Shown here: in pieces, positions 55,900 through 64,000 of the stretch | Layout of the letters: each line of letters opens with the position of its first letter | Position numbering within the stretch: the stretch's first letter is position 1 | Assembly (NCBI GenBank): GCA_017619675.1 | Contig: JAFZRX010000004.1 | Coordinates: 181,208-245,207, forward strand | DNA: 64,000 bases | Direction: 5' to 3' | From: Bacteroidales bacterium | GTDB taxonomy: Bacteria > Bacteroidota > Bacteroidia > Bacteroidales > UBA932 | Made by a program: the position numbers and the translations under genes | The notes under the pieces: model-generated | The model's database searches: none | Told to the model about the DNA's origin: nothing | The model's input: only the letters and a program-made list of their open reading frames with translations

Positions 55900-56179
55900 A
55901 TGTGCAAGATTAGGAAGTTTTTGTTTTTAGGAGTTATTCTGGCAGCGTTGGTGTCCTGCACTTCCAGGACCAAGCCTTATGACATCTATCTGTGTATAGG
56001 ACAGAGCAATATGGCCGGAAGGGGCGACATGCTTCCCGGCGACACCTTTCGTGGCCGGCGAGGTATGCGTAGACGGACTGGGCATGCGTGAAGACGACAT
56101 ACACTTTACCCGGGATGCGCAGATCGAACTCGGGGAAAGGTATGCCGACGTCTTCCTGAAAAAAGAATACCGCAAGTAA
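55900..56179 (+). pseudogene. internally deleted sialate-O-acetylesterase-like gene
   Basis: The first 42 or so codons encode a lipoprotein signal (LVSC) and the SGNH block I motif IYLCIGQSNMAGRG. The frame then shifts by one base near 56045. In the new frame the DNA reads PFVAGEVCVDGLGMREDDIHF ... LGERYADVFLKK to a stop at 56177-56179, which is the normal C-terminal end of this esterase family with the Asp-His block (DDIHF). About 170-200 central residues and the reading frame are lost. The intact family member is part of the fusion at 58229. It lies between GH120 and GH51, so it probably belonged to this locus. Confidence 0.75.
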
Positions 56180-56190
56180 ATCCCTGCAGG

Positions 56191-58227
56191 CTACAATACC
56201 TTGATCTCTCCTGAGGCTTTGGCGAACGGTCCTGGCAGCACATCCGGCTCCCTGACGTTGCCGTTATAGTCCACATTGAAGGAGATAGGTGAACCGTCCG
56301 GGTTTTCGAACGCCTGGTCAGGCTCGAACGCCTTCCCAAGGCTTGCCGTGGTCACGGGCTCTCCCCTGAAAGAATCAATGGCATTGAACATGTCAGTCTT
56401 GAGATAGTATCCGCCGTCTTTCTCTACAAGTTCCACCTGAACCTGCCTGTCGCTGACAAGCTTTTCAGATTCCTTCTCCCAAGCCCTGGCTCCGCCCAGA
56501 TAGACATTGCCTGCGGCCCATACCGGAAGATGGTTGAAGTGCGGTTCCATGCAAAGATACATATCTGCAGGAGCCTCCATATGGAACTGCTTTATCCACT
56601 CCTCCCAGGTAGGATAGCCGTCAAATACGAATGTACCGGCCTTCAGGTTTATTTTCTGTTTCTCACCGCCAAGGTCTCCTGACGAATGGAGTTCCTCGGA
56701 AGGATAGTGCTGGATGAAGATGTTGTTGTAGAAGCGGTCGTCGCCGTGCAGGATGATCATGAAGCCCATGAGCTCGGTGCGGTGAGGTATGTGATACGGG
56801 GTATATCTCTCTTCCTTGTTGCCCTTAACCCAGAAGGCGGTGCCGGTACCTACGTCGGCAATCGAACCCAGGCAAAGGTTATGCACGAATGCCACGCCTT
56901 CTGTCGGCATGCGGATGGCGCACTTGGACAGCATGACATTGTTGTCTATGAGGGTTGGGCCGTGAGCCACTTCCACAAAGATATCCTGGTTTGCCATCAT
57001 GCTGCTGGCCTCCGGGCAGGAGTCGGGTATATGGTTGTCATGCAGCAGGTTGCATGTGATGCGGGTACCCTGGGCCTCCCAGTCGCACCAGATGCCCATG
57101 GTGCAATGGTGGATATGGTTGCGGCGGAAGGTCACATCAATTGCCGCATGCAGCTTGATGCCTGCGATCTCCGCTCCTCCAAGTTCCTGCATGTTGTTTA
57201 TGTTGTGGATATGGTTGTCCTCGATTGTACTGAAAACGCATCCCATCCTGCCCACGATACCCGTCTGCTCACAATGATGGATGTGGCAGCGGCGGACAAT
57301 ATGGTGTCCGATATTCTCCTTGAGCCATCCGTGATACTGGCCGCGGCAAACGGCGTCGCGTTCCATCTGGGTAGGGCTCTTTACATACTTGTAAGTAAAG
57401 AAATGCTCGTTCTCCGGATCAAGGTACTTGCCCAGCGATATGCCGCAGCACTTGCTGTCAGATATCTCGCAATCCTCAATGATCCAGTACTTTGACCAGT
57501 GAGGCCCTACCATTCCGTCCTGGAAGGCCGCGGGAGGGGCCCAGGTGGTGGCTGCCTTGCAGACCTTGAAACCGCTGAAGGTGATGTATCCCACACCGGT
57601 CTTTGACGGGAAGAAACACCTGCGGCGGACATTGATGTCAACCTTCTCCGCATTAGGGTCCTTTCCCTGGAAATTTGCATAGATCACCGTATTGTCCCCG
57701 TCCTGCTCCGTGTACCATTTATAGATGGACTGCCCGGGTTCCCAGGAAGGCTTGAACACCTCCCCTTCCAGGCACTGTTCAAGCGTGTCCGCCTCGTATA
57801 GCTGACGGTCGTTCAGGTATACAGCGCCCGTGTGTTTTGTAGGTGGCGCAAAATACCAGTCCCCACCAACGAAAGTAGTATATGGATTGTAATCCCCAAA
57901 GATAGCGTTGTCAACCCGGCATACCCAGACATTGTCCTGGAAATGCTTCCAGTCCTTGATTGTCTCGGCTCCCGTGATTTCCGCCCCAAGGGGCTCAGCG
58001 CTGCGGTAGGTTATGCGGGCGTCCTCCGTACCCGCATTCTTAGGGTCAACATACTCCCGATATATACCCGGAGCCACCAGCACCTCATCGCCCGGAAGAG
58101 CGACCTGTGCCGCGTCGTTTATATGCAGGAAAGGGTGTTCCCTGGAGCCGTCTCCTCCTGCAGGAGCGTTGATGTCAACGTAGATGGTCCTGGCCTGCCT
58201 TCCGCAGGCCGATGATGAAGAAGTCAT
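56191..58227 (-). CDS. GH120 beta-xylosidase-like right-handed beta-helix protein
   Basis: A 678-residue protein matching GH120. Characteristic stretches: HPFLHINDAAQVALPGDEVLVAPGIYREYVDPK (read in parts), GDYNPYTTF, TVIYANFQGKDPN, GPHWSKYWIIEDCEI and AGIKLHAAIDV. The likely nucleophile is Asp382 (CDWEAQGTR) and the acid/base Glu419 (FVEVAHGP), with an insertion of about 14 residues between them relative to the XylC type I recall. Repeated HIHxC strands form the beta-helix. It cuts xylose from short xylo-oligosaccharides. No signal peptide is visible (MTSSSSACGRQ), unlike its exported neighbours. It starts 1 nt after the fusion gene's stop, so translation is coupled. Confidence 0.85.
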   Translation of the reverse strand: MTSSSSACGRQARTIYVDINAPAGGDGSREHPFLHINDAAQVALPGDEVLVAPGIYREYVDPKNAGTEDARITYRSAEPLGAEITGAETIKDWKHFQDNVWVCRVDNAIFGDYNPYTTFVGGDWYFAPPTKHTGAVYLNDRQLYEADTLEQCLEGEVFKPSWEPGQSIYKWYTEQDGDNTVIYANFQGKDPNAEKVDINVRRRCFFPSKTGVGYITFSGFKVCKAATTWAPPAAFQDGMVGPHWSKYWIIEDCEISDSKCCGISLGKYLDPENEHFFTYKYVKSPTQMERDAVCRGQYHGWLKENIGHHIVRRCHIHHCEQTGIVGRMGCVFSTIEDNHIHNINNMQELGGAEIAGIKLHAAIDVTFRRNHIHHCTMGIWCDWEAQGTRITCNLLHDNHIPDSCPEASSMMANQDIFVEVAHGPTLIDNNVMLSKCAIRMPTEGVAFVHNLCLGSIADVGTGTAFWVKGNKEERYTPYHIPHRTELMGFMIILHGDDRFYNNIFIQHYPSEELHSSGDLGGEKQKINLKAGTFVFDGYPTWEEWIKQFHMEAPADMYLCMEPHFNHLPVWAAGNVYLGGARAWEKESEKLVSDRQVQVELVEKDGGYYLKTDMFNAIDSFRGEPVTTASLGKAFEPDQAFENPDGSPISFNVDYNGNVREPDVLPGPFAKASGEIKVL

Positions 58228-58228
58228 A

Positions 58229-61200
58229 TTATTGCACTGGGATTAGTTTCAGGACGCAGATTGAGTTCTCCGGAATCAGTACCTGGAATGATTTCTTTAC
58301 AGTACCGAGGTCCTTGGTGTGAGGCACCACGGATTCAGTGTATCTTACCTGGCGGCCGAACCTGGAAGCCATGTTCCTCATGGCGGGACGCTCCCCTGCA
58401 ACCGGGGCGGCCATGACTGGAGCCGCGAACTCCGGATTGCTGGAGTAATAGTCATTGTCTCCCTGGTTCTTCACTGAAGGATCGTGTGCCGAGATGAACT
58501 CAAGAGTAGCGGTGTACTTGGTGTTTGAGCCCGTATTTATCGTGAACGGCTTGTCCACGCCCTCTGAGTTGACCAGCTTGACGATCAGCTTTCCTGTCTT
58601 GGTGTCAATGGTAGAAGAGGTGTAGACCGTAGTGTCGGCCTTGCTGCCGTTCATCACAGAAGAAGTCTCGAAGGTGCGGTTGCCACTCTCCTGGAACAGG
58701 TACTGATAATAGTAGTTGCAGGACCTCCACATACCGCGGTTGTCAAACCATATGAAGTTGGAATTCCACTTGTTGATACCCTTCTTGCAGAACAGCGGAG
58801 CGTAGGTGGCCATAACGACCATGTCTGAGTTGCGCTCCAGACCAGTCCAGTAAGCGGCCTCGGATAGGGCGGACGAGAAAGCGTTATTTGAGTTGGAGTT
58901 AGCATACTCCCCTATGAACACGCGGGTAGGCTTCTTCCTGTCATAGGTATGGCCCTCCGAGCCGCGCACCTTGCCGGGGTTGTACCTGTCAAGGTTGGTG
59001 TAGAACCATTCGTCATTCTTGTAGTAATGCTCGTCCACAACGGTGTCAGGATATTTGCCGTCAATCTCTATCATGTTGGCGTCGAACTGCCTTCCGGCCT
59101 CGCCCGCGCCGGCGGAGGAGATGATGATAATCTCCGGATGCACGGCCTTGATTGCCTTGTACATGATGTCGAAACGCTCCCAGAACTTCTCTCCGGTGTT
59201 CTCATTGCCTATACCCACGTATTTGAGGTTGAACGGCTCCGGGTGGCCCATCTTGGCGCGCATGGCGCCCCACTCAGTGTCCACCCCGCCGTTGCAGAAC
59301 TCTATGAAGTCTATGGGATCCTTGCAGAAGATGCTGTAGAAGCGGTCGCGGTCCTCCTGGGTCTCAAGCGGGGCCACGTACTTCTGTCCTCCGAACTGGC
59401 AGGTCACGCCGTTGTTGAAGATTGGCAGCGGCTCGGCGCCAAGCGATTCGGCCAGGAGCATGTATTCGTAGAAGCCCACATACTGTGAAGCCAGGTGGCC
59501 CCAGTGGTTGCGGTACGGGATGCGCTCCTCGCGCGGGCCTACGCCGTTCTTCCAGAATACCTGGCTGAAGTAAACCGCACCTTCCGATGCGCAGCCGCCA
59601 GGGAAGCGCATGAACTTTGGATGGAGGTCCGCCAGGGCCTGGATAAGGTCCTTGCGGAACGGACCGTACTTGCCGTCCATCCAGAGCTGCGAGGCCTCCG
59701 GCAGCAGGGTCACGAAGTCCAGCCAGAATGTGCCGGGGGCGTCAGCGACAATTGCCAGGCGGCAATCTGCGCTGCGCTCCGCCTTCAATGAGGCGACGAA
59801 CCTGGTCCAGCCGTTGGCCAGGCCCTTGATGGTGAGCACGTTGGAGTTGCGGTTGCCCTGGGCGTCCTCCAGATAAACGGAGATATTGCCCATATAGTTG
59901 TCTCCCTGCAGATAGAGGGAAAGGTCATAGCTGACGTCCCTGACGGCAGGGATGGAAGGAACCTGGGTGTTCACGGCATAGTTGGCTCCGCGCTCCCTTG
60001 TATATGGGTCTATGCCGTAGCCGTTGGCGGCAATGCCGAAGCCTTCGCCCGGGTCTTCGATGTCAAACTTCACTGCGAACTGCCTGTAGCGCAGGTTATC
60101 GTCATACTCGTCGTGGGGATCCCAGTCATAAAGCGGCTTGAGGTCAGGAACCAACGGTTTGTCCTCCACCACGCGGGCGGCGCCCACGGCCCCGTCCTTG
60201 CGGATGACGGTCCAGGAATAGAAAGTGGTGTCTGAATAGGAGAACTCTGAAGCATTGCTCTCCGGGAAATCGTAGGCCTGGAAGGAGTAATTCTGTATCA
60301 ATTGGGCGCATATACCTCCGTCAAGGGACTGATTCAGGTCCTCGAAGAAGATGCCGGAAAGCGTGGGGCTCACCTCAACGCCCAATTTCTTGGGCTTGAG
60401 GGTGAGGGTGCGCTTCTCCGGCTTCACGAATCCCTGGAGTTCAAGCATCTTGTCAGCCATCCTGTATCCCATCAGGCGCATGCCCTCTGTATTGAAATGG
60501 AATTGGTCTCCCTGGCTCTGGCAGCCCAGGGAGGAGATTACATAGCCGTTGGACATTGTCTCTGGCAGATGCGACAAAACTACGTCATTGAACGCGGCGC
60601 ACACGCCACCCTCCTCAGCCTGCTTCAGCTCTCCGGCCAGGATAGGGATCTTGTCAGGGGCCAGGCCCAGGTCGTGGCAGAGGTCGTCGTGGATCTTCTT
60701 GAGGCGGCCGCACCAGAGTTCGTCATCGGGATTGGACTCGCCCTGATGGACCAGCATTCCCTTAATTACGCCTGATTGCTGGGCAATCTTTGCCACCTCG
60801 ACAATCCTTTCGTACGGGTTCATGCCATAGGCCTTGGCCATGTCTATGAGCCAGCTCCTGCTTGGATCCGCCGCCTCCATGGCCAGATAGTCCGCGCAGG
60901 CATCCTTGTCCCACAGTTCCAATTTTGCTCCGGCTACGGACACATTGATCACGCCCACCCTGTACTGGGCCGGGAGTTTCTCAATCATCTTACGGCCGAA
61001 GAAATCCACCGGGCCCATGTTGTTGCCTTCACGGCAGATGGGCGGTATGGCGGTGTACCAGTTGCCCTTGGTGCGGTTCATGGACGGCATGTCCACCGCG
61101 GCCATGAAACTGAACCGGGGATCGTCAAATCCCAGGTCCTGCTCCGCAGGGCGGGCTCCGGCCTCCATGTTGGACTGGCCAAAGCAGAGATAGATGAAGA

Positions 61201-61279
61201 AATTGGGGTCTGGTTTCTGGGCGAATGACTGCACGCACAACAGCAGTGCCGCCAACGCTGCGATGATTCTTTTACACAT
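58229..61279 (-). CDS. bifunctional SGNH acetylesterase-GH51 arabinofuranosidase
   Basis: A 1016-residue exported protein. A signal peptide (1-21, ending SFAQ) leads to an SGNH esterase domain (about 25-285) of the sialate/xylan acetylesterase type: GQSN (Ser36), VSVAGAK, HQGESN (about 178-183) and DQFHF (Asp258, His261). A GH51 module follows from about 292: CBM-like part about 340-525, TIM barrel with acid/base Glu693 (GIGNEN) and nucleophile Glu791 (FIGEYAN), then the C-terminal beta domain. This would remove acetyl and arabinose groups from arabinoxylan with one enzyme. It is the first gene of the minus-strand pair with GH120. A 39-residue proline/glycine-poor insertion near the end (APVMAAPVAGERPAM) is absent in the single-domain GH51. 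Confidence 0.9.
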   Translation of the reverse strand: MCKRIIAALAALLLCVQSFAQKPDPNFFIYLCFGQSNMEAGARPAEQDLGFDDPRFSFMAAVDMPSMNRTKGNWYTAIPPICREGNNMGPVDFFGRKMIEKLPAQYRVGVINVSVAGAKLELWDKDACADYLAMEAADPSRSWLIDMAKAYGMNPYERIVEVAKIAQQSGVIKGMLVHQGESNPDDELWCGRLKKIHDDLCHDLGLAPDKIPILAGELKQAEEGGVCAAFNDVVLSHLPETMSNGYVISSLGCQSQGDQFHFNTEGMRLMGYRMADKMLELQGFVKPEKRTLTLKPKKLGVEVSPTLSGIFFEDLNQSLDGGICAQLIQNYSFQAYDFPESNASEFSYSDTTFYSWTVIRKDGAVGAARVVEDKPLVPDLKPLYDWDPHDEYDDNLRYRQFAVKFDIEDPGEGFGIAANGYGIDPYTRERGANYAVNTQVPSIPAVRDVSYDLSLYLQGDNYMGNISVYLEDAQGNRNSNVLTIKGLANGWTRFVASLKAERSADCRLAIVADAPGTFWLDFVTLLPEASQLWMDGKYGPFRKDLIQALADLHPKFMRFPGGCASEGAVYFSQVFWKNGVGPREERIPYRNHWGHLASQYVGFYEYMLLAESLGAEPLPIFNNGVTCQFGGQKYVAPLETQEDRDRFYSIFCKDPIDFIEFCNGGVDTEWGAMRAKMGHPEPFNLKYVGIGNENTGEKFWERFDIMYKAIKAVHPEIIIISSAGAGEAGRQFDANMIEIDGKYPDTVVDEHYYKNDEWFYTNLDRYNPGKVRGSEGHTYDRKKPTRVFIGEYANSNSNNAFSSALSEAAYWTGLERNSDMVVMATYAPLFCKKGINKWNSNFIWFDNRGMWRSCNYYYQYLFQESGNRTFETSSVMNGSKADTTVYTSSTIDTKTGKLIVKLVNSEGVDKPFTINTGSNTKYTATLEFISAHDPSVKNQGDNDYYSSNPEFAAPVMAAPVAGERPAMRNMASRFGRQVRYTESVVPHTKDLGTVKKSFQVLIPENSICVLKLIPVQ
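59612..59787 (-). repeat. near-identical tract shared with 54943-55118
   Basis: Partner of the tract described at 54943-55118; same orientation, 176 bp, two differences counted by eye. Confidence 0.8.
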
Positions 61280-61354
61280 AGTTTTACGCTTTACTGGTCA
61301 CAAGTTACGAAAAATATGATATCTTTATAGCAACACTTCTATAATAACACTGCA

Positions 61355-62416
61355 ATGAAAGATAACAAACTCTCCAGAAGGACCTTTGTAAAAGCATCCT
61401 CCGCATCCCTTGCGGCCCTGTCGCTGCCCATGATACTGTCCGGGCATAACAATGACGCATCGGCCGCCGTCCCGGCCCCGGGCCCCGCACCTTTACCCGC
61501 CAGTCAAAACCAGTCTTCATCTGTTTCTAACGCCTGGGAAGCCGGCAGCTCAGATTCCTTTACCAGATACTTCTTCGACACCCTGATGGTGGAAACCCGT
61601 TACATGGACGCCGACCTTCCATCAACCAAACTGGACCTTTTTGGACATACTTTCGATACACCGATAATGACGGCAGCCCTTTCACACCAGAACAACCGTA
61701 ACGTAAAAGGAATGGTTGTCTACGCCCAGGCGGCCGCAAACTGCAACGCAGTCCACTGGATGGGCATGGGAGAAGACCAGGAACTTGAAGAGATCGTGGC
61801 AACGGGAGCAAAGACCGTAAAGGTTATCAAGCCCCACGAGAATAATGAAGAAGTGTTCCGCAAAATCCGCCACGCAGAAAGCACAGGCTGCTTTGCCGTG
61901 GGAATGGACATAGACCATCCATTCAACGGCAGGGGCGGCTATGACGTTGTCTACGGCCTCAGGATGAAGCCGAAGAGCACGGAAGAAATGAAGTCCTTCG
62001 TGAAAGCCACTCGCCTCCCCTTCATAGTAAAGGGAGTGCTCAGCGTCCACGACGCCAAAAGGTGCATGGAGGCCGGCGTAGCTGGAATTGTACTTTCCCA
62101 CCATGGCGGCAGGGTAAAATACTCCATCCCGCCGCTGATGGCCCTGGAGCAGATAGCAGATGTCGTGAAGGGAAAGATGAAGATATTCATCGACTGCGGC
62201 ATCGTGAGCGGAATGGACGCCTACAAGTGCCTCGCGCTTGGCGCCGATGCCGTATCCGTAGGCCGCCACCTCATGCCTCTGATCAGCCAGGGCGTTGACC
62301 AGGTTGCAAACAGGATGAAGGCAATGACTGCCGAACTGGCCGGCGTAATGTCCGCCACCGGCGTCAAATCCCTCAAGGAATTCGACCCCACGGTAATCCA
62401 CAGAACAATTTTATAA
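61355..62416 (+). CDS. Tat-exported FMN-dependent alpha-hydroxy-acid oxidase-like protein
   Basis: A 353-residue flavoprotein of the alpha-hydroxy-acid oxidising family. The N-terminus SRRTFVKAS with a following hydrophobic stretch is a twin-arginine signal, so the folded protein should be exported with FMN. FMN-barrel motifs: IVKGVLS (Lys226), the catalytic SHHGGR (His250, Arg253), DCGIVSGMDAYKCLALGADAVSVGR (phosphate-binding end). The usual sequence is SNHGGRQLD; here Asn is His and QLD is VKY, so the substrate may not be lactate or glycolate. It precedes an esterase gene by 11 nt and may share its transcript. Confidence 0.8.
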   Translation: MKDNKLSRRTFVKASSASLAALSLPMILSGHNNDASAAVPAPGPAPLPASQNQSSSVSNAWEAGSSDSFTRYFFDTLMVETRYMDADLPSTKLDLFGHTFDTPIMTAALSHQNNRNVKGMVVYAQAAANCNAVHWMGMGEDQELEEIVATGAKTVKVIKPHENNEEVFRKIRHAESTGCFAVGMDIDHPFNGRGGYDVVYGLRMKPKSTEEMKSFVKATRLPFIVKGVLSVHDAKRCMEAGVAGIVLSHHGGRVKYSIPPLMALEQIADVVKGKMKIFIDCGIVSGMDAYKCLALGADAVSVGRHLMPLISQGVDQVANRMKAMTAELAGVMSATGVKSLKEFDPTVIHRTIL

Positions 62417-62427
62417 ACAACTATACT

Positions 62428-63603
62428 ATGATTAAAAAGACTCTTACCGTAGCGATTTCGCTACTTTTTGCCTTGTCGGCTTTTGCCCAGCAGTCGAACG
62501 TAAACCTCAGCTATAACCCTCAGAAAGACACCGAGGGGTTAATCCCCTTCAGCGCGAACCTCAATTCGCCGCAGGTGAATGACGACCATACAGTCACCTT
62601 CCGGCTCAGGGCCCCTAAAGCAGAGTCCGTAGCCCTCTCAGGCGCAATGACCACGGTCATGGGTGCCCGTGGGAACATTCCTTTCACCAAAGGAGAAGAC
62701 GGCATCTGGACTCTCACCATCGGCCCTCTCCCGGTGGATATGTACCAGTACAACCTGGTCGTAGACGGAGTCAGCATGGCTGATCCAAACAATACATACG
62801 CCTCCTTTACGGCTATGCCTCCTTACAGCGAGCTCATCGTCCATGGTGACGGGCCGTCCTGGTGGGACGCCAAGGATGTGCCTCACGGAGCCGTCACACG
62901 CCACATCTATTACAGCCCTGTCACCCAAGGAGAGCGTGAGATCTATGTATATACCCCTCCTCAGTATGACCCTGACAAGGCTTACCCTGTCCTCTATCTC
63001 ATGGGCGGAAGCGGCGAACTTCCGTCAAACTGGATGTATGACGGACGCGTGAACTTCATCATGGACAACCTTCTCGCAGAGGGCAAAGCGGAACCGATGC
63101 TGATTGCTCTTGTCAACAACCAGGTCATCCACCGCAACCATCCCCAGCACGCGGATCTCACATTCGATATCATGGCCCGTGAATATCGTGAGGCCGTCAT
63201 CCCATTCGTGGACAGTCATTACAAGACCATCGCAAATCCCCATGGCCGTGCCATTTCCGGTCTCTCCATGGGTGGCCGTCACACTATCTTCGTAGGCCTT
63301 AAGAATCTTGACCTCTTCGCAAGCTTCGGTGTCCTGAGCGCAGGCGACAACACTCCCGAGCAGACCCTCGGAGAATTCCTCAACGACCCCAAGGCCAATG
63401 ACAAGGTAGATTATCTGTTCATTGGACAGGGCGGTGCAGAAGAGAAAGGCATGTTCAACGTACGCGTCAAGGGCCTGAGGGACGCCCTGGACCAGCACGG
63501 AATCAAATATGAGTACTTCTGCATAGGTGAAACCGGTCACGACTGGTCCACCTGGAGGCATCTCCTCTACTACGGATTCCTTCCCAAACTCTGGAAGAAA
63601 TAG
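62428..63603 (+). CDS. CE1-like secreted esterase
   Basis: A 391-residue exported esterase with a signal peptide (1-21, ending FAQQ). A beta-sandwich (about 48-140, with the motif VTFRLRAPKAESVALSG) is followed by the alpha/beta hydrolase. Nucleophile Ser280 lies in GLSMGG; the catalytic His is in GHDW near the C-terminus. The oxyanion region reads YLMGGSGE rather than LLHGAGG. It is a paralogue of the partial gene at 1-1127. Feruloyl or acetyl xylan esterase is the best guess. The gene ends before a strong terminator. Confidence 0.88.
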   Translation: MIKKTLTVAISLLFALSAFAQQSNVNLSYNPQKDTEGLIPFSANLNSPQVNDDHTVTFRLRAPKAESVALSGAMTTVMGARGNIPFTKGEDGIWTLTIGPLPVDMYQYNLVVDGVSMADPNNTYASFTAMPPYSELIVHGDGPSWWDAKDVPHGAVTRHIYYSPVTQGEREIYVYTPPQYDPDKAYPVLYLMGGSGELPSNWMYDGRVNFIMDNLLAEGKAEPMLIALVNNQVIHRNHPQHADLTFDIMAREYREAVIPFVDSHYKTIANPHGRAISGLSMGGRHTIFVGLKNLDLFASFGVLSAGDNTPEQTLGEFLNDPKANDKVDYLFIGQGGAEEKGMFNVRVKGLRDALDQHGIKYEYFCIGETGHDWSTWRHLLYYGFLPKLWKK

Positions 63604-63623
63604 ACCGGACCATATTTGAAGCA

Positions 63624-63671
63624 AAAATGACAGCGGGATAGGCAGTATTTGTCTATCCCGCTGTCATTTAT
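63624..63671 (+). terminator. long perfect hairpin after the esterase gene
   Basis: AATGACAGCGGGATAG (63626-63641) pairs perfectly with CTATCCCGCTGTCATT (63653-63668) around an 11-nt loop. It has an A run before and a short T-rich run after. It is probably a terminator that works in either direction. Confidence 0.75.
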
Positions 63672-63710
63672 TATGAATAATTTGACAAAGTTTATGAATA
63701 ATTTGACAAA
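63671..63710 (+). repeat. two direct copies of a 19-bp AT-rich element
   Basis: TTATGAATAATTTGACAAA is present at 63671-63689 and 63692-63710, a period of 21 bp, which places both copies on the same face of the helix. A related TTATG...TTGACAAAG element lies upstream of susC (5946-5967). It is a candidate tandem operator for the gene at 63811. Confidence 0.6.
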
Positions 63711-63748
63711 TTTCTTAATCAAATAATTAACTATAATATTAATATCTG

Positions 63749-63766
63749 TATTTTTAAGTGTCTTTA
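63749..63766 (+). promoter_or_regulatory. element shared with the susC upstream region
   Basis: TATTTTTAAGTGTCTTTA matches 14 of 18 positions of the susC element at 6014-6031. Its core AAGTGTCTT is the reverse complement of the AAGACACTT found there. It lies 44 bp before the ATG at 63811. Confidence 0.45.
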
Positions 63767-63810
63767 ATAGTAAAATTTGAATTTTAACACATATACTATT
63801 ATACTAAGCC

Positions 63811-64000
63811 ATGAAAAAATTTATTGCCATTATCACATTTCTGTGCCTTGCGGTGTGTACCACCAGTTGTAAGGGCTCTATGAAGAACCTTGGGAAGACG
63901 GACAACCCCGAAGGGAGTTATGCCAAGATAGATGTCAAAAAGCTTGACTATCCCCTCCCTTATATTCCGGTGGAGAAGCGCGCAACCATCCTGCCGAAGC
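63811..64000 (+). CDS. lipoprotein, 3' part outside the window
   Basis: The first 63 codons are visible: MKKFIAIITFLCLAVCTTSC gives a lipobox TTSC with lipid Cys20. The following residues (KGSMKNLGKTDNPEGSYAK...) are polar and do not match a family I can name. Its upstream region shares two elements with susC, so it may be under the same control. No function can be proposed. Confidence 0.6.
   Translation, partial: MKKFIAIITFLCLAVCTTSCKGSMKNLGKTDNPEGSYAKIDVKKLDYPLPYIPVEKRATILPK

Overview
The window is a piece of a Bacteroidales chromosome, probably from an uncultured gut or rumen lineage. Evidence for this is a SusC/SusD pair, many lipoproteins and secreted glycoside hydrolases, promoters with the Bacteroidetes -7 box TAnnTTTG, a lack of clear Shine-Dalgarno sites, and family matches typical of the order. 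GC content looks mid-50s percent by eye, with AT-rich intergenic gaps. No rRNA, tRNA, CRISPR array or prophage was seen.

Layout. 1-5.9 kb: a CE1-like esterase cut by the left edge, an SGNH-hydrolase relic, an acyl-ACP thioesterase, a secreted SGNH esterase and an S9 peptidase. 6.1-15.6 kb: a polysaccharide utilisation block (SusC, SusD, GH16, LacZ-type GH2) with two good terminators. 15.7-20.5 kb: a small periplasmic protein, a carboxylesterase, and a minus-strand pair of GH2 and aldo/keto reductase. 20.5-33.8 kb: mostly housekeeping and small genes (thioredoxin-like protein, NnrD, a multi-OB-fold protein, a compact CcsA-type cytochrome c assembly protein, lipoproteins, PgeF, YqeY, GH3, a Rid-GNAT fusion, YdeI/OmpD-associated protein, CreD). 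33.9-46.6 kb: a TIR-transmembrane protein, then a sigma-54 two-component system that appears to drive a TolC / membrane-fusion / FtsX-type ABC export operon, then a REP-associated tyrosine transposase (RAYT). This block is bracketed by two arrays of a 28-bp palindrome repeated exactly every 50 bp. 46.6-53.6 kb: a second carboxylesterase, a DUF1080 protein, HydE, and a TlpA / M1 peptidase pair. 53.6-61.3 kb: an arabinoxylan-type locus with a GH51 enzyme, a GH120 beta-xylosidase, an acetylesterase-GH51 fusion and an eroded esterase relic. 61.3-64 kb: a Tat-exported FMN oxidase, a second CE1-like esterase and the start of a lipoprotein gene.

How the genes work together. The SusCD-GH16-GH2 block should bind, import and cut a beta-linked glucan or galactose-containing polymer. 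The GH51/GH120/acetylesterase block, with the CE1-like esterases, fits removal of arabinose, acetyl and possibly feruloyl groups from xylo-oligosaccharides and their conversion to xylose. The sigma-54 regulator carries its own operator-like palindrome at its promoter, and the same half-site recurs upstream of a -24/-12 type promoter in front of the efflux operon.

The most interesting non-textbook signals are the RAYT with two 50-bp-period REP arrays bracketing an 11.6-kb block, the sigma-54 circuit readable from the DNA, and a set of six start codons lying 4-5 nt after a -7 box, which suggests leaderless transcripts.
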